Notes: generated by a model not told the origin, from the letters alone. 64,000 nt of DNA from Clostridium pasteurianum BC1 (GCF_000389635.1 NC_021182.1:372001-436000); one strand, 5' to 3'. Positions 47,420 through 56,651 are shown, counted from the first letter of the stretch. Made by a program: numbers and translations.

Positions 47420-47570
47420 GAAAATAAATAATAGATCAAAGATGTGAAGTATATTTTAAATTAAACAAGGAAACAGGTTCTGATGATAGTGGGCTATCAG
47501 AGGGTTCTGTTGACGCAGTAGAATTTAAAATATACTAGCATACTGGCCTATTTATTTTTTGAATATGACT
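47413..47570 (+). repeat. Element B copy 3, diverged
   Basis: GGCATAAGAAAATAAATAATAG ... CTATTTATTTTTTGAATATGACT with internal hairpin TGATAG-TGGG-CTATCA. Compared with copy 1, the pair next to the inner stem changes from G-T to T-A, a covariation. It supplies the stop codon of the DapF-like gene. Confidence 0.75.
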
Positions 47571-47617
47571 AAGTAAATTTAAGCTAATATTATATTTTAG
47601 AAATCAGGTGATGTAGT

Positions 47618-48655
47618 ATGGGAGCAAATAATTCTGAATTTTCCTGTGGAGGAGGCTGCAGCGCCAAATTGGGCCCAGGATTTTTACAAAAGGTACTTAA
47701 AAAAATTCCCAATAGATTTGATGAAAATTTAATAATAGGTTTTGACAGTTGTGATGATGCAGCAGTTTATAAACTTACGGAAGATATAGCCATAATACAG
47801 ACTTTAGATTTTTTTACACCTATAGTAGAAGATCCCTATACCTTTGGAAAAATTGCTGCAGCTAATGCTCTTAGCGATATCTATGCTATGGGCGGTGAAG
47901 TGAAAACAGCTCTTAATATCGTTTGTTTTCCAGAAAAGCTTCAAGGAGAAATACTTGCAGAAATATTAAGGGGCGGAGCAGAGAAAGTTCAGGAAGCAGG
48001 AGGAATAGTCTGTGGAGGACATTCCATAAATGACGATCAGCCTAAATATGGATTATCTGTTACGGGAATAATTAACCCTAAAAAGGTATTACCAAATAAT
48101 AAATGTAACATAGGAGATAAAATTATACTTACAAAACCTCTTGGAATAGGTATAATAACTACGGCAAACAAGGTTGGAGAAGCCAGTAAAGCCGCCTATG
48201 AAAAAGCCATAAAATCTATGGAAACTTTAAATAAATATGCTGTAGAGAAAGCTAAAAAATATAATATAAGTGCATGCACAGACGTAACTGGCTTTGGATT
48301 TTTAGGACATTTAAATGAAATGGTAACTGAAGGGTATACTATTTCTGTAGCTGCAAATAAGATTCCCTATATAGAAGAAGCTTATGGATATGCAAAGGAA
48401 TTTTTTATAACCGCAGCAGGACAAAAAAATAGAAATCATTTAAAGGATAAAGTAAAACTTGAAAATATAGAATTTGCCATGGAGGAAATATTATTTGATC
48501 CACAAACCTCTGGTGGTCTTTTAATAAGCGTAAACAGTTCGCAGGCAGAAGCATTATTAAAGGATTTAAATGAGCTTCAGTTAAGATCAGAGATTGTAGG
48601 GGAAGTAGTAACTAGAGAAGATGTAAATATAGTAGTTAGAAATCAGACAAATTAA
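47618..48655 (+). CDS. selD: Selenide, water dikinase (selenophosphate synthase)
   Basis: A 345-residue enzyme making selenophosphate from selenide and ATP. The active-site Cys is in [14 protein letters not shown], followed by the catalytic Lys; no in-frame TGA is present, so it is the cysteine form. [34 protein letters not shown] and [12 protein letters not shown] are typical. No selA, selB or selenocysteine tRNA gene is visible nearby, so here the product may feed the hydroxylase cofactor. Start follows AGGTGATG. yedF and DUF3343 follow closely. Confidence 0.94.
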   Translation: MGANNSEFSCGGGCSAKLGPGFLQKVLKKIPNRFDENLIIGFDSCDDAAVYKLTEDIAIIQTLDFFTPIVEDPYTFGKIAAANALSDIYAMGGEVKTALNIVCFPEKLQGEILAEILRGGAEKVQEAGGIVCGGHSINDDQPKYGLSVTGIINPKKVLPNNKCNIGDKIILTKPLGIGIITTANKVGEASKAAYEKAIKSMETLNKYAVEKAKKYNISACTDVTGFGFLGHLNEMVTEGYTISVAANKIPYIEEAYGYAKEFFITAAGQKNRNHLKDKVKLENIEFAMEEILFDPQTSGGLLISVNSSQAEALLKDLNELQLRSEIVGEVVTREDVNIVVRNQTN

Positions 48656-48690
48656 AGTGAAATAAGAAAATAGAAGGAGGTTAGGTGCAT

Positions 48691-49326
48691 ATGATAAAGA
48701 TAGATGCAAGGGGAGAAGTTTGTCCTATACCAATTATAAAGGCAAAGAAGGAACTTAAGAACATTAAAGATAATGGAACAGTCTTAGTTGTAGTGGACAA
48801 TGAAATAGCTAAGGAAAATTTAGAAAAAATGGCCAAAGAACTTGGTTATAAATATAGCAGTGAAACTATAAATAAAGAACATTACGAAGTGAAAATTGTA
48901 AAAGGTGAAGGTACAGAAAAAATTTCTGAGAATTTAAAAAATCAGAATGAAACAGAGAATGATAACGAAATAAGAAAATACCCTAAAAGCAATAATACAA
49001 TAGTAGTAATTTCTTCTAATGCCATGGGAAATGGCAATGAAGAACTTGGTAAAATACTTATTAAGGGATTTATATATGCCTTAACAGAAATAGAAGAATT
49101 ACCTGCTTCTATTATATTCTATAATGGTGGGGCAAAGCTTACCATAAAAGAATCCCCAGTAATAGAGGACCTACAAAAGCTTGAGCAACTGGGAGTAGAA
49201 ATATTAACCTGTGGAACCTGTCTTGATTATTACGACATAAAAGAGTCTTTAGCTGTGGGAGCAATAACAAATATGTATAGCATTGTGGAAAAAATGAACG
49301 CGGCTCATAAGATTATTAAACCTTAG
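48691..49326 (+). CDS. yedF: YedF-type selenium-metabolism protein (TusA + DsrE-like)
   Basis: A 211-residue fusion. The N-terminal TusA/SirA domain IDARGEVCPIPIIKAKKELK carries the sulfur/selenium-binding Cys of CPxP. After a charged linker, the C-terminal DsrE-like domain has VISSNAMGNGNEELGKILIK and the cysteines in EILTCGTCLDYY. This two-domain protein occurs next to SelD in genomes with selenium-dependent hydroxylases and is thought to carry Se. The ATG at 48691 is chosen; a GTG six bases upstream is closer to GGAGG and is possible. Confidence 0.9.
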   Translation: MIKIDARGEVCPIPIIKAKKELKNIKDNGTVLVVVDNEIAKENLEKMAKELGYKYSSETINKEHYEVKIVKGEGTEKISENLKNQNETENDNEIRKYPKSNNTIVVISSNAMGNGNEELGKILIKGFIYALTEIEELPASIIFYNGGAKLTIKESPVIEDLQKLEQLGVEILTCGTCLDYYDIKESLAVGAITNMYSIVEKMNAAHKIIKP

Positions 49327-49346
49327 GTTTATTATAGGTAGTATTT

Positions 49347-49616
49347 ATGAATATAGAAATATTCAATTTAATTACTTTTAATTCAACCCACAGTACAATT
49401 AGGGCAGAGAAAGAGCTGCTTTCAATGGGTATAAAGGTTAAGGTTATACCTGTGCCTACAGAAATAACTTCCAGTTGCGGACTTTCCATAAAAATAAGTT
49501 TGGATGATTTACGTAAAGCAAGAAAGATATTATTAAAGGAAAAAATACAGGTGTCCGGTTATTATTATATTAAAAAGACAGGATTAATTAAGGAAATAAG
49601 GGCTATTCATGAGTAA
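49347..49616 (+). CDS. DUF3343 small protein
   Basis: An 89-residue protein of the DUF3343 family: FNSTHSTIRAEKELLSMGIK, VKVIPVPTEITSSCGLSIKI with a conserved Cys, and a short C-terminal alpha/beta part. It is a regular companion of YedF and the cysteine-desulfurase-like protein in selenium clusters, and is a putative Se/S carrier or chaperone by association only. It follows yedF by 20 bases, in the same operon; the ribosome site (TAGGTAG) is weak. Confidence 0.82.
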   Translation: MNIEIFNLITFNSTHSTIRAEKELLSMGIKVKVIPVPTEITSSCGLSIKISLDDLRKARKILLKEKIQVSGYYYIKKTGLIKEIRAIHE

Positions 49617-49617
49617 A

Positions 49618-49707
49618 TATACAAGCTGCAATTAAAATTGTACATTTGATTAATAGGAGATAGTAGATGATATTTAAATAAAATAGCTAATTTATTGCAG
49701 CATATAT
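49618..49707 (-). repeat. Element C copy 3, shortened
   Basis: The reverse complement begins TATATATGCTGCAATAAATT and ends ACAATTTTAATTGCAGCTTGTATA, matching both ends of element C; the CTACTATCT core is kept and about 20 interior bases are lost. It starts two bases after the DUF3343 stop codon and lies in the leader of the hydroxylase operon. Confidence 0.65.
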
Positions 49708-49747
49708 AGGTTTTATTGCAATAATTGAAATAGGAGGAATCTTAATA

Positions 49748-50536
49748 GTGTTCACAATACAAAAACTAGTTCAGCCAGAAAGCCTTGCTGCTGCCTACAA
49801 GACCTTAATAGAGAGAAAAAACAATAGTATTTTAAGTGGATGTGCTTTTCTCAGAATGGGTTCTAAAAGTATAGGTACAGCTATAGATTTATCAAAATTA
49901 GATTTAAATTACATAAGGGAACAGGAACATTACATAGAAATAGGTGCCATGACAAATCTAAGAGAATTTGAAACTCATTATTTATTAAAGGAATACTTTG
50001 GACGAGTTCTTGGAAAAGCGGTAAGCAATATAATAGGAGTTCAATTTAGAAATATTGTTACAGTGGGCGCTACAGTATTTTCAAAATATGGTTTTTCAGA
50101 TGTTATAACAGCGCTGTTGGCATTGGACACAGAGGTTGAATTATATAATGGTGGAAGAATTAATTTAGAGGATTTTCTAAATATGCCCTATGAAAAGGAT
50201 ATTTTAACAAGAATATTTATAAAAAAGAACAGTAGAAAAGCAGTATATAAAGATTTGAGAAATGCTGTTAGTGATTATCCTATATTAAATGTTACTGTAT
50301 CAAGCTTGAAGAATAATTGGGTTATAGTTGTAGGTGCAAGACCTGGGAAAGCGGCTATAGCTAAAGAAGCATCAAAGGAATTGAACAAAGAAAATTTAAC
50401 AGAGGAAGATATAGATAAAGCAGCTGATATGGCATCAAAGGAATTGGCCTTTGGCACTAATATGAGAGGTTCAGAAGAATATAGAAAAGCCATGTGCAAA
50501 GTATTAGTAAAAAGAGCAATAATGGAGGTGCTATAG
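49748..50536 (+). CDS. Molybdenum hydroxylase FAD-binding subunit
   Basis: A 262-residue subunit of the xanthine dehydrogenase/CO dehydrogenase medium-chain type. The FAD motif region is shortened (ILSGCAFLRMGSKSIGTAID). GVQFRNIVTVGATVFSKYGFSD corresponds to the second FAD loop. In this family the first motif is usually AGGT-rich; here it reads SGCAFL, so flavin contacts may differ. GTG start at 49748 follows AGGAGGA. Its stop overlaps the next start by one base. First gene of a three-subunit operon. Confidence 0.82.
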   Translation: MFTIQKLVQPESLAAAYKTLIERKNNSILSGCAFLRMGSKSIGTAIDLSKLDLNYIREQEHYIEIGAMTNLREFETHYLLKEYFGRVLGKAVSNIIGVQFRNIVTVGATVFSKYGFSDVITALLALDTEVELYNGGRINLEDFLNMPYEKDILTRIFIKKNSRKAVYKDLRNAVSDYPILNVTVSSLKNNWVIVVGARPGKAAIAKEASKELNKENLTEEDIDKAADMASKELAFGTNMRGSEEYRKAMCKVLVKRAIMEVL

Positions 50537-50985
50537 TGGAAATAGAATTTATGCTGAATAACAAAAGAGTAAATTTTCAAGTAGAACCAGATGAGTTTCT
50601 TGCAGATACTTTAAGATTAAATGGAATATACAGTATAAGAAAAGGCTGTGACACTACTTGCTGTGGGCTTTGTACAGTATGGGTAGATGAGAAACCGATT
50701 TTATCATGCTCTTTTTTAAGTGCTAGGGCCAATGGTAAAAAGATTATTACTATAGAAGGAATCTCAGAAGAGGCTGATAAATTTGCTAAAATTCTAGTAG
50801 ATGAAGGTGCAGAGCAATGTGGATTTTGCAGTCCTGGTTTTATAATGACTGTAATTGCTATGAAAAAAGAATTGAATAATCCAAAGGAATCAGATATAAT
50901 TCACTATTTAACAGGTAATTTATGCAGATGCACAGGATATATGGGGCAAATGAGAGCCATTAAAAAGTATTTGGAGGTAGTTTAA
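50536..50985 (+). CDS. Molybdenum hydroxylase 2Fe-2S subunit
   Basis: A 149-residue small subunit with two 2Fe-2S clusters. The plant-type cluster ligands are in RKGCDTTCCGLCTV and a later Cys (ILSC). The second cluster is C-x2-C...C-x-C in QCGFCSPGF and LCRCTGYMGQ. It passes electrons from the Mo site to FAD. GTG start at 50536 is coupled to the FAD subunit (GGAGGTG upstream). The catalytic subunit follows three bases after the stop. Confidence 0.92.
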   Translation: MEIEFMLNNKRVNFQVEPDEFLADTLRLNGIYSIRKGCDTTCCGLCTVWVDEKPILSCSFLSARANGKKIITIEGISEEADKFAKILVDEGAEQCGFCSPGFIMTVIAMKKELNNPKESDIIHYLTGNLCRCTGYMGQMRAIKKYLEVV

Positions 50986-50988
50986 ATT

Positions 50989-53262
50989 ATGAAAATCGTG
51001 GGAAAAGGTATTTCAAAAATAGACGGAATGTCTATTGCTACAGGAAAACCTGTTTATACAGAAGATTTAGCTATGTCAAATGCTTTAGTAGTTAAAATAC
51101 TTAGAAGTCCCCATGCTTTTGCAATGATAGAAAATATAGATACTTCAAGAGCAGAGGCAATGGAAGGTGTTGAATGTATTCTCACCTATAAAGATGTGCC
51201 AAAGACAAGATTTACCTTGGCTGGCCAATCTTATCCAGAACCGTCACCTTATGATAGATTGATACTAGATAAAATAGTAAGATATTCTGGGGATGAGGTG
51301 GCTATTATAGCAGCAATGGATGAGAAAACTGCTATAAAAGCTATGAAGCTGATAAAGGTTAAATACAAAATACTTCAGCCAGTTTTGGATTTTGAAAAAG
51401 CAGCAGATTCTGAAATAGTTGTTCATCCTGAAGAGGATATCCATTGTAATTTTGATATAGGAATGGACAGAAGAAGGAATATTGTTTCAAGTCAAAAGGT
51501 GGAAATTGGAGACGTAGAAGAAGAACTTAAGAAATGTGATGTAGTGGTGGATGAAACCTATTATACTCAGGCTCAGGCCCACTGTATGATGGAGACCTAT
51601 CGTGCCTTCAATTATCTTGATCATATGGGAAGGCTGGTGGTTGTAAGTTCTACTCAGATTCCATTTCATGTGAAAAGACAGTTGTCAATAGCTCTGGAAA
51701 TGCCAGCCAGCAAAATAAGAGTAATTAAACCAAGAATAGGAGGAGGATTTGGTGGGAAACAGACTTCCGCAGTAGAAATATTTTCAGCTCTTGTAACTAT
51801 AAAAACAGGTAAACCTGCTAAAATTGTATATGAAAGAAAAGAGACTTTTCAATGTACAACCACAAGACATCCTATGAGAATAAGAGTCAGGCTTGGAGCT
51901 GACAAAGAAGGCTTTATAAGGGCTATTGATATTCATGGTTTATCTGATACAGGAGCTTATGGAGAACATGCTTCTACGGTGTTTGGAGTTGTTGGTCAGA
52001 AAACTCTTCCATTGTATAATAAGACTAAGGCTGTAAGATTTATGGGCAATGTAGTATATACTAATAAAACACCTTCTGGTGCGTTTAGAGGATATGGTGC
52101 CACTCAGGGAACTTTTGCTCTTGAATCAGCCATAGATAAATTAGCAGAAGAAATTAATATGGATAGTACGGAAATAAGATTAAAGAATTTAATAAAAGAA
52201 GGAGAGAGTTCTCTAATACATCCTGAAGGTTTAGGAAGCTCTACACTTCATAAATGCATAGAGAGAGGCAGGGAACTAGTAGGCTGGAAGGAAAAGTATC
52301 CAAGGAGAAGGGTCTCAAAGAATAAAGTTAGGGGAATGGGCATGGCAGTGACCATGCAAGGCTCAGGTATAGCTAACATAGATACAGCTTCTGCAGAGAT
52401 TAGATTAAGTGATGATGGAAACTATACTCTTCTTATAGGATCTACGGATATGGGAACTGGCAGCGATACAATTCTTACTCAAATGGCAGCTGAGGTTTTA
52501 GAAACTTCCATTGAAAAATTCATAGTAAATGCGGCGGATACAGATGTTTCACCTTATGATCCAGGCTCCTATGCCTCAAGCACTACTTACGTTACAGGAA
52601 TGGCCGTGGTAAGGGCAGCTGAGGAACTGAAAAGGCAAATAATAGAACGTGGAGCGAAATTTATAGGAGTGGATTCCAATGAGGTGGATTTCAGCGGAGA
52701 GGGGATTATGACAAAAGATGGGTCCAAATCTATAAGTTTAAGGAAAATTGCAGAGCAGGCAGTTTTGGGTACAGGAAAGCTGCAGCTGGTAGGTAACGGT
52801 ACGTATGGAAGCGAAATATCACCACCGCCTTTTGTGGCTGGTTTTGCAGAGGTGGAAGTTGATATTGAAACCGGAAAGGTAGAACTGATAGATTATACGG
52901 CAGTGATTGATTGTGGAACTGTAATTAATTCAAAATTAGCTAAAATTCAAGCGGAAGGCGGAATTGCCCAAGGTATTGGAATGGCGCTGTATGAAGATGT
53001 TAAATTTGATTATAAAGGTAACCTTCAGACCAATTCCTTTATGCAATACAAAATTCCAAGCAGAAAGGATATAAAAAGTATAAAAATATATTTTGAGCCA
53101 AGTTATGAGCCTACAGGACCTTTTGGAGCAAAATCAATTGGAGAGGTGGTAGCAAATACACCGCCTCCAGCTATAGTAAATGCAGTTTATAATGCTACTG
53201 GTGTTAGGATAAACAAGCTTCCGATTACTCCTGAGAAGATTTTTATGGAGATGTATAGATAA
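50989..53262 (+). CDS. Molybdenum hydroxylase catalytic (molybdopterin) subunit
   Basis: A 757-residue large subunit. GIGGGFGGKQTSAVEIFSAL, SGAFRGYGATQGTFALESAI, GSTDMGTGSDTILTQMAAEV and GPFGAKSIGEVVANTPPPAI are the molybdopterin-contact motifs, the last containing the active-site Glu. It is encoded beside selD-yedF-DUF3343, which suggests a Se-dependent hydroxylase. Substrate is unknown: purine hydroxylase or nicotinate/aldehyde oxidising relatives share the fold. Confidence 0.9.
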   Translation: MKIVGKGISKIDGMSIATGKPVYTEDLAMSNALVVKILRSPHAFAMIENIDTSRAEAMEGVECILTYKDVPKTRFTLAGQSYPEPSPYDRLILDKIVRYSGDEVAIIAAMDEKTAIKAMKLIKVKYKILQPVLDFEKAADSEIVVHPEEDIHCNFDIGMDRRRNIVSSQKVEIGDVEEELKKCDVVVDETYYTQAQAHCMMETYRAFNYLDHMGRLVVVSSTQIPFHVKRQLSIALEMPASKIRVIKPRIGGGFGGKQTSAVEIFSALVTIKTGKPAKIVYERKETFQCTTTRHPMRIRVRLGADKEGFIRAIDIHGLSDTGAYGEHASTVFGVVGQKTLPLYNKTKAVRFMGNVVYTNKTPSGAFRGYGATQGTFALESAIDKLAEEINMDSTEIRLKNLIKEGESSLIHPEGLGSSTLHKCIERGRELVGWKEKYPRRRVSKNKVRGMGMAVTMQGSGIANIDTASAEIRLSDDGNYTLLIGSTDMGTGSDTILTQMAAEVLETSIEKFIVNAADTDVSPYDPGSYASSTTYVTGMAVVRAAEELKRQIIERGAKFIGVDSNEVDFSGEGIMTKDGSKSISLRKIAEQAVLGTGKLQLVGNGTYGSEISPPPFVAGFAEVEVDIETGKVELIDYTAVIDCGTVINSKLAKIQAEGGIAQGIGMALYEDVKFDYKGNLQTNSFMQYKIPSRKDIKSIKIYFEPSYEPTGPFGAKSIGEVVANTPPPAIVNAVYNATGVRINKLPITPEKIFMEMYR

Positions 53263-53296
53263 ATTTTAGGGTACAAAAAATATACTTGGGAGTATA

Positions 53297-53458
53297 ATGG
53301 TAATATTAGACATATTATTTTTAGGGCTAGTATACTATATACTTATGGAATTATGCACTATAATAATAACTAAAGAAGTATTTGATAATACTAAATTTCG
53401 CAATAAGACTCTTAGATGTTATAATATATCTGTACTTATATATGGATTTCTTATATGA
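53297..53458 (+). CDS. Possible small membrane protein (53 aa)
   Basis: ATG at 53297 with GGGAG four bases before it opens a 53-codon frame starting MVILDILFLGLVYYILMELC with a hydrophobic first half, a charged middle (KEVFDNTKFRNKTLRC) and a short hydrophobic end. No family recognised. The rest of the 53263-53567 gap shows nothing else. Confidence 0.35.
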   Translation: MVILDILFLGLVYYILMELCTIIITKEVFDNTKFRNKTLRCYNISVLIYGFLI

Positions 53459-53567
53459 GAGTTAAAGAACTTATCAATGATTTGTGGTATTGGTTTGCAA
53501 ATTGAAGATAATAAGTGTTTAATATGATTATGTATGTGAGAACAAATAATTAGATGGAGGAAACAAT

Positions 53568-54224
53568 ATGAGTTATTCTGGAGTTATTTTTGATCTTGAT
53601 GGAACACTTCTTAATACCCTTGATGATATGGCTGATTCAGTGAATTCTATATTAGAAAAGCATGGATTTCCTGTACATGATGTGGAAAAGTATAAATACT
53701 TTATTGGTAACGGCATGGAGAAATTAATTAGAAGAGCTGTACCAGAAAGTATTTTACAGAATGAAGAAATGGTGAAGACATGTTTAGATGAATTTATGAG
53801 AGAATATGACAGAAGATGGGACAAATTAACAAGACCCTATAATGGAATAAATGATTTAATGGAAGGTCTTGATAATAATGGTATAGAGATGTCTGTGCTT
53901 TCAAATAAACCTAATAATTTTACTAGGGTTTTAATAGATAAGTTTTTTGGATTAAAACGCTTTAAAATTGTTTTTGGTGCCAGAGAAAATGTACCTAAAA
54001 AACCTGATCCAACAGCAGCCTTAGAAATATCAAAACTATCAAAAATACCAGTAGAAGAGTACCTTTATCTAGGCGATACTGGAGTTGATATGAAAACGGC
54101 TAATGCCGCTGGTATGTATGCGGTAGGAGTTACTTGGGGTTTCAGAAAAGCCGATGAATTACTGGAGAATGGCGCTAAGAAAATAATTGATAATCCTATA
54201 GAGCTTATTGAACTTATTAAATGA
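53568..54224 (+). CDS. HAD-superfamily phosphatase (phosphoglycolate phosphatase-like)
   Basis: A 218-residue HAD-IA hydrolase. Motif I FDLDGTLLNTLDD, motif II SNKPNN, motif III Lys in PKKPDP and motif IV YLGDTGVDM are all present, with an alpha-helical cap of the Gph/PpaX type. It removes phosphate from small metabolites; the actual substrate cannot be told. Start follows TGGAGGAAA. The stop overlaps the yqeC start (ATGA), which suggests a link to the selenium cofactor pathway, though that may be only operon convenience. Confidence 0.85.
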   Translation: MSYSGVIFDLDGTLLNTLDDMADSVNSILEKHGFPVHDVEKYKYFIGNGMEKLIRRAVPESILQNEEMVKTCLDEFMREYDRRWDKLTRPYNGINDLMEGLDNNGIEMSVLSNKPNNFTRVLIDKFFGLKRFKIVFGARENVPKKPDPTAALEISKLSKIPVEEYLYLGDTGVDMKTANAAGMYAVGVTWGFRKADELLENGAKKIIDNPIELIELIK

Positions 54225-54958
54225 TCGAAAAAAATAATAATAAAATAAATCTAAAAAGTCTACTTAAGCTGAGTAAGGGTGATGTTATTTCCATAGTAGG
54301 GGCGGGTGGAAAGACTACATTAATGTTTTCTCTAGCAGAGGAATTAAGAAGAGAAAATAAGGTTCTTGTAACCACTACTACAAAAGTATATGTACCAAAG
54401 GAACAGCAATATAATTATATTGCTAATAATAAAGATGAATTCCATTATTATAATCATATGAATAATAATGGAATTTATGTATATGGAAAAGAAATAGATC
54501 ACCATGAAAATAAATTAATTGGTTTGGATTGTGAACTTTTGCAAAAACAACTGCCTTATTTTGATTATATACTTATAGAGGCAGATGGTTCTAAGAAAAA
54601 ATCAATTAAGGGCTGGAAAGATAATGAGCCTGTTATAAGTCATAAAACTAATAAAACTATAGGAGTCTTTAGTATAGAAAATATAGGAAAAGAAGTCAAT
54701 GAAAATAATGTTCATAGATTGGAGCAGTTTATGAATATTACAGCTTCTTCTAAAGGAGATATTATAAATATAGCTCATATTATGAAATTAATATTTCATC
54801 CCAAAGGTTTATTTAAAGATGCTGTAGGAGAAAAAATTTTATTTATAAATAAGGTAGAAAGTGAAAATGATATTGTTTTAACGAAAGAATTGGTTGAAAA
54901 TGTTTGTAAAAATAATAATGGCTATATTGGCAGTATTGTTTTTCAAAAATTACTATAG
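54221..54958 (+). CDS. yqeC: Selenium cofactor biosynthesis protein YqeC
   Basis: A 245-residue P-loop protein: ISIVGAGGKTTLMFSLAEEL near residue 22 (Walker A AGGKTT), VLVTTTTKVYVP, and LIEADGSKKKSIKGW. YqeC belongs to the conserved gene set of selenium-dependent molybdenum hydroxylases together with YqeB and SelD. It acts in the cytoplasm in an uncharacterised step, probably nucleotide-dependent. Coupled to the HAD gene upstream. YqeB is not seen in this window. Confidence 0.88.
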   Translation: MIEKNNNKINLKSLLKLSKGDVISIVGAGGKTTLMFSLAEELRRENKVLVTTTTKVYVPKEQQYNYIANNKDEFHYYNHMNNNGIYVYGKEIDHHENKLIGLDCELLQKQLPYFDYILIEADGSKKKSIKGWKDNEPVISHKTNKTIGVFSIENIGKEVNENNVHRLEQFMNITASSKGDIINIAHIMKLIFHPKGLFKDAVGEKILFINKVESENDIVLTKELVENVCKNNNGYIGSIVFQKLL

Positions 54959-55134
54959 AAAAAGATATTATAAAAAACTATATAACATTAAGCATGTATA
55001 ATTGAAGGTATATTAGTGAAAGATTGCTTGCTGATATATAGCATATAAAAGTTTGTTAAATAAATTTTCAATATGTGCTTTATGATGTATAATTGATAAT
55101 ACTGAATATATTATATTTTAAGGAGTTGATAAAA

Positions 55135-56643
55135 TTGGCTTTTTACTTTGATGAACCATCACATACCTTTAGTGAATATTTATTAGTTCCTGGATATTCA
55201 TCTTCAAAGTGTATACCAGCAAATGTTAGTTTGAAAACGCCAGTGGTAAAATTTAAAAAAGGAGAAAACTCATCAATTGAGATGAATATTCCTTTGGTTT
55301 CTGCAATTATGCAGTCTGTTTCAGATGATGAAATGGCAATTGCACTTGCTAAAGAGGGTGGAATCTCCTTTATCTATGGTTCCCAGTCTATTGAAAACGA
55401 AGCTGCTATGGTATCGCGTGTAAAAAATCATAAAGCAGGTTTTGTTATTAGTGATTCAAATATTAGACCAGATCAAAAATTGCAGGATGTTTTGGATTTA
55501 AAGAAGAAAACAGGACATTCTACAGTGGCGGTTACGGAGGATGGTACAGCTACTGGAAAACTTTTGGGCATTGTTACTAGCAGAGACTATCGTGTAAGTA
55601 GAATGAGTCCAGATTGCAAGATCTCTGACTTTATGACACCTTTTGAAAAACTGGTTTCTACAAAAAAAGGAACTTCTTTAAAAGAAGCTAACAATATCAT
55701 TTGGGATTATAAGCTAAACTCCTTACCAATTGTAGATGATGATCAGCATCTTGTGTATATGGTATTTAGAAAGGATTACGATTCAAATAAAGAAAATAAA
55801 CTAGAGCTTTTGGACAGCTCTAAGAGATATATTGTGGGAGCAGGAATTAACACTCGTGATTATAAAGAAAGAGTGCCAGCTTTAGTGGAAGCAGGGGCTG
55901 ATGTTTTATGCATAGATTCTTCTGAGGGCTTTTCTGAATGGCAGAAGTTAACATTAGACTATATTCGTGAAAATTATGGAGACAAAGTTAAAGTAGGAGC
56001 AGGAAATGTAGTTGACAGAGAGGGCTTTCTGTTCTTAGCAGAAGCAGGAGCTGATTTTGTTAAGATAGGCGTAGGCGGAGGTTCTATATGTATTACCAGA
56101 GAGCAAAAGGGTATTGGTAGAGGACAGGCAACAGCCCTTATAGAAGTTGCAAAAGCTCGAGATGAGTACTTTGACAAAACTGGAATATATGTACCAATAT
56201 GTTCTGATGGAGGAATTGTATATGATTATCACGTAACTCTTGCCCTTGCAATGGGAGCTGACTTCATTATGCTTGGAAGATATTTTTCACGTTTTGATGA
56301 GAGCCCTACTAACAAAGTGAGTATTAATGGAACCTATATGAAAGAATACTGGGGAGAAGGTTCTAACCGTGCTAGAAACTGGCAAAGATATGATATGGGC
56401 GGTGACAGCAAGTTATCCTTTGAAGAAGGGGTTGATTCCTATGTACCATATGCTGGGAGCCTTAAGGATAACGTATCATTGACACTAAATAAGGTTCGTT
56501 CAACCATGTGTAACTGTGGAGCTATGACTATCCCAGAACTTCAAAAGAATGCAAAAATAACCTTAGTATCAGCTACTTCTATTGTAGAAGGTGGAGCACA
56601 TGATGTTGTGCTGAAGGATACATCTAACAATATTATAAAATAA
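55135..56643 (+). CDS. guaB: IMP dehydrogenase
   Basis: A 502-residue TIM-barrel enzyme oxidising IMP to XMP, the committed step to GTP. Two CBS modules are inserted ([17 protein letters not shown] and [15 protein letters not shown]). The IMP loop with catalytic Cys is [17 protein letters not shown], and [20 protein letters not shown] follows. TTG start at 55135 follows AAGGAG. The N-terminus [20 protein letters not shown] marks a subgroup distinct from the usual Bacillus GuaB. CGT/CGA arginine codons are noticeably more common than in neighbours, hinting at transfer. Confidence 0.93.
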   Translation: MAFYFDEPSHTFSEYLLVPGYSSSKCIPANVSLKTPVVKFKKGENSSIEMNIPLVSAIMQSVSDDEMAIALAKEGGISFIYGSQSIENEAAMVSRVKNHKAGFVISDSNIRPDQKLQDVLDLKKKTGHSTVAVTEDGTATGKLLGIVTSRDYRVSRMSPDCKISDFMTPFEKLVSTKKGTSLKEANNIIWDYKLNSLPIVDDDQHLVYMVFRKDYDSNKENKLELLDSSKRYIVGAGINTRDYKERVPALVEAGADVLCIDSSEGFSEWQKLTLDYIRENYGDKVKVGAGNVVDREGFLFLAEAGADFVKIGVGGGSICITREQKGIGRGQATALIEVAKARDEYFDKTGIYVPICSDGGIVYDYHVTLALAMGADFIMLGRYFSRFDESPTNKVSINGTYMKEYWGEGSNRARNWQRYDMGGDSKLSFEEGVDSYVPYAGSLKDNVSLTLNKVRSTMCNCGAMTIPELQKNAKITLVSATSIVEGGAHDVVLKDTSNNIIK

Positions 56644-56651
56644 AAATAATT

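Noticed and set aside
47618-47680. Selenocysteine in SelD
   Set aside because: The active-site codon is TGC and no in-frame TGA occurs; this is the Cys form.
53484-53500. Third sigma-54 promoter before the HAD/yqeC genes (TGGTATTGGTTTGC)
   Set aside because: GG and GC are 11 rather than 12 bases apart and the -24 box is poor.
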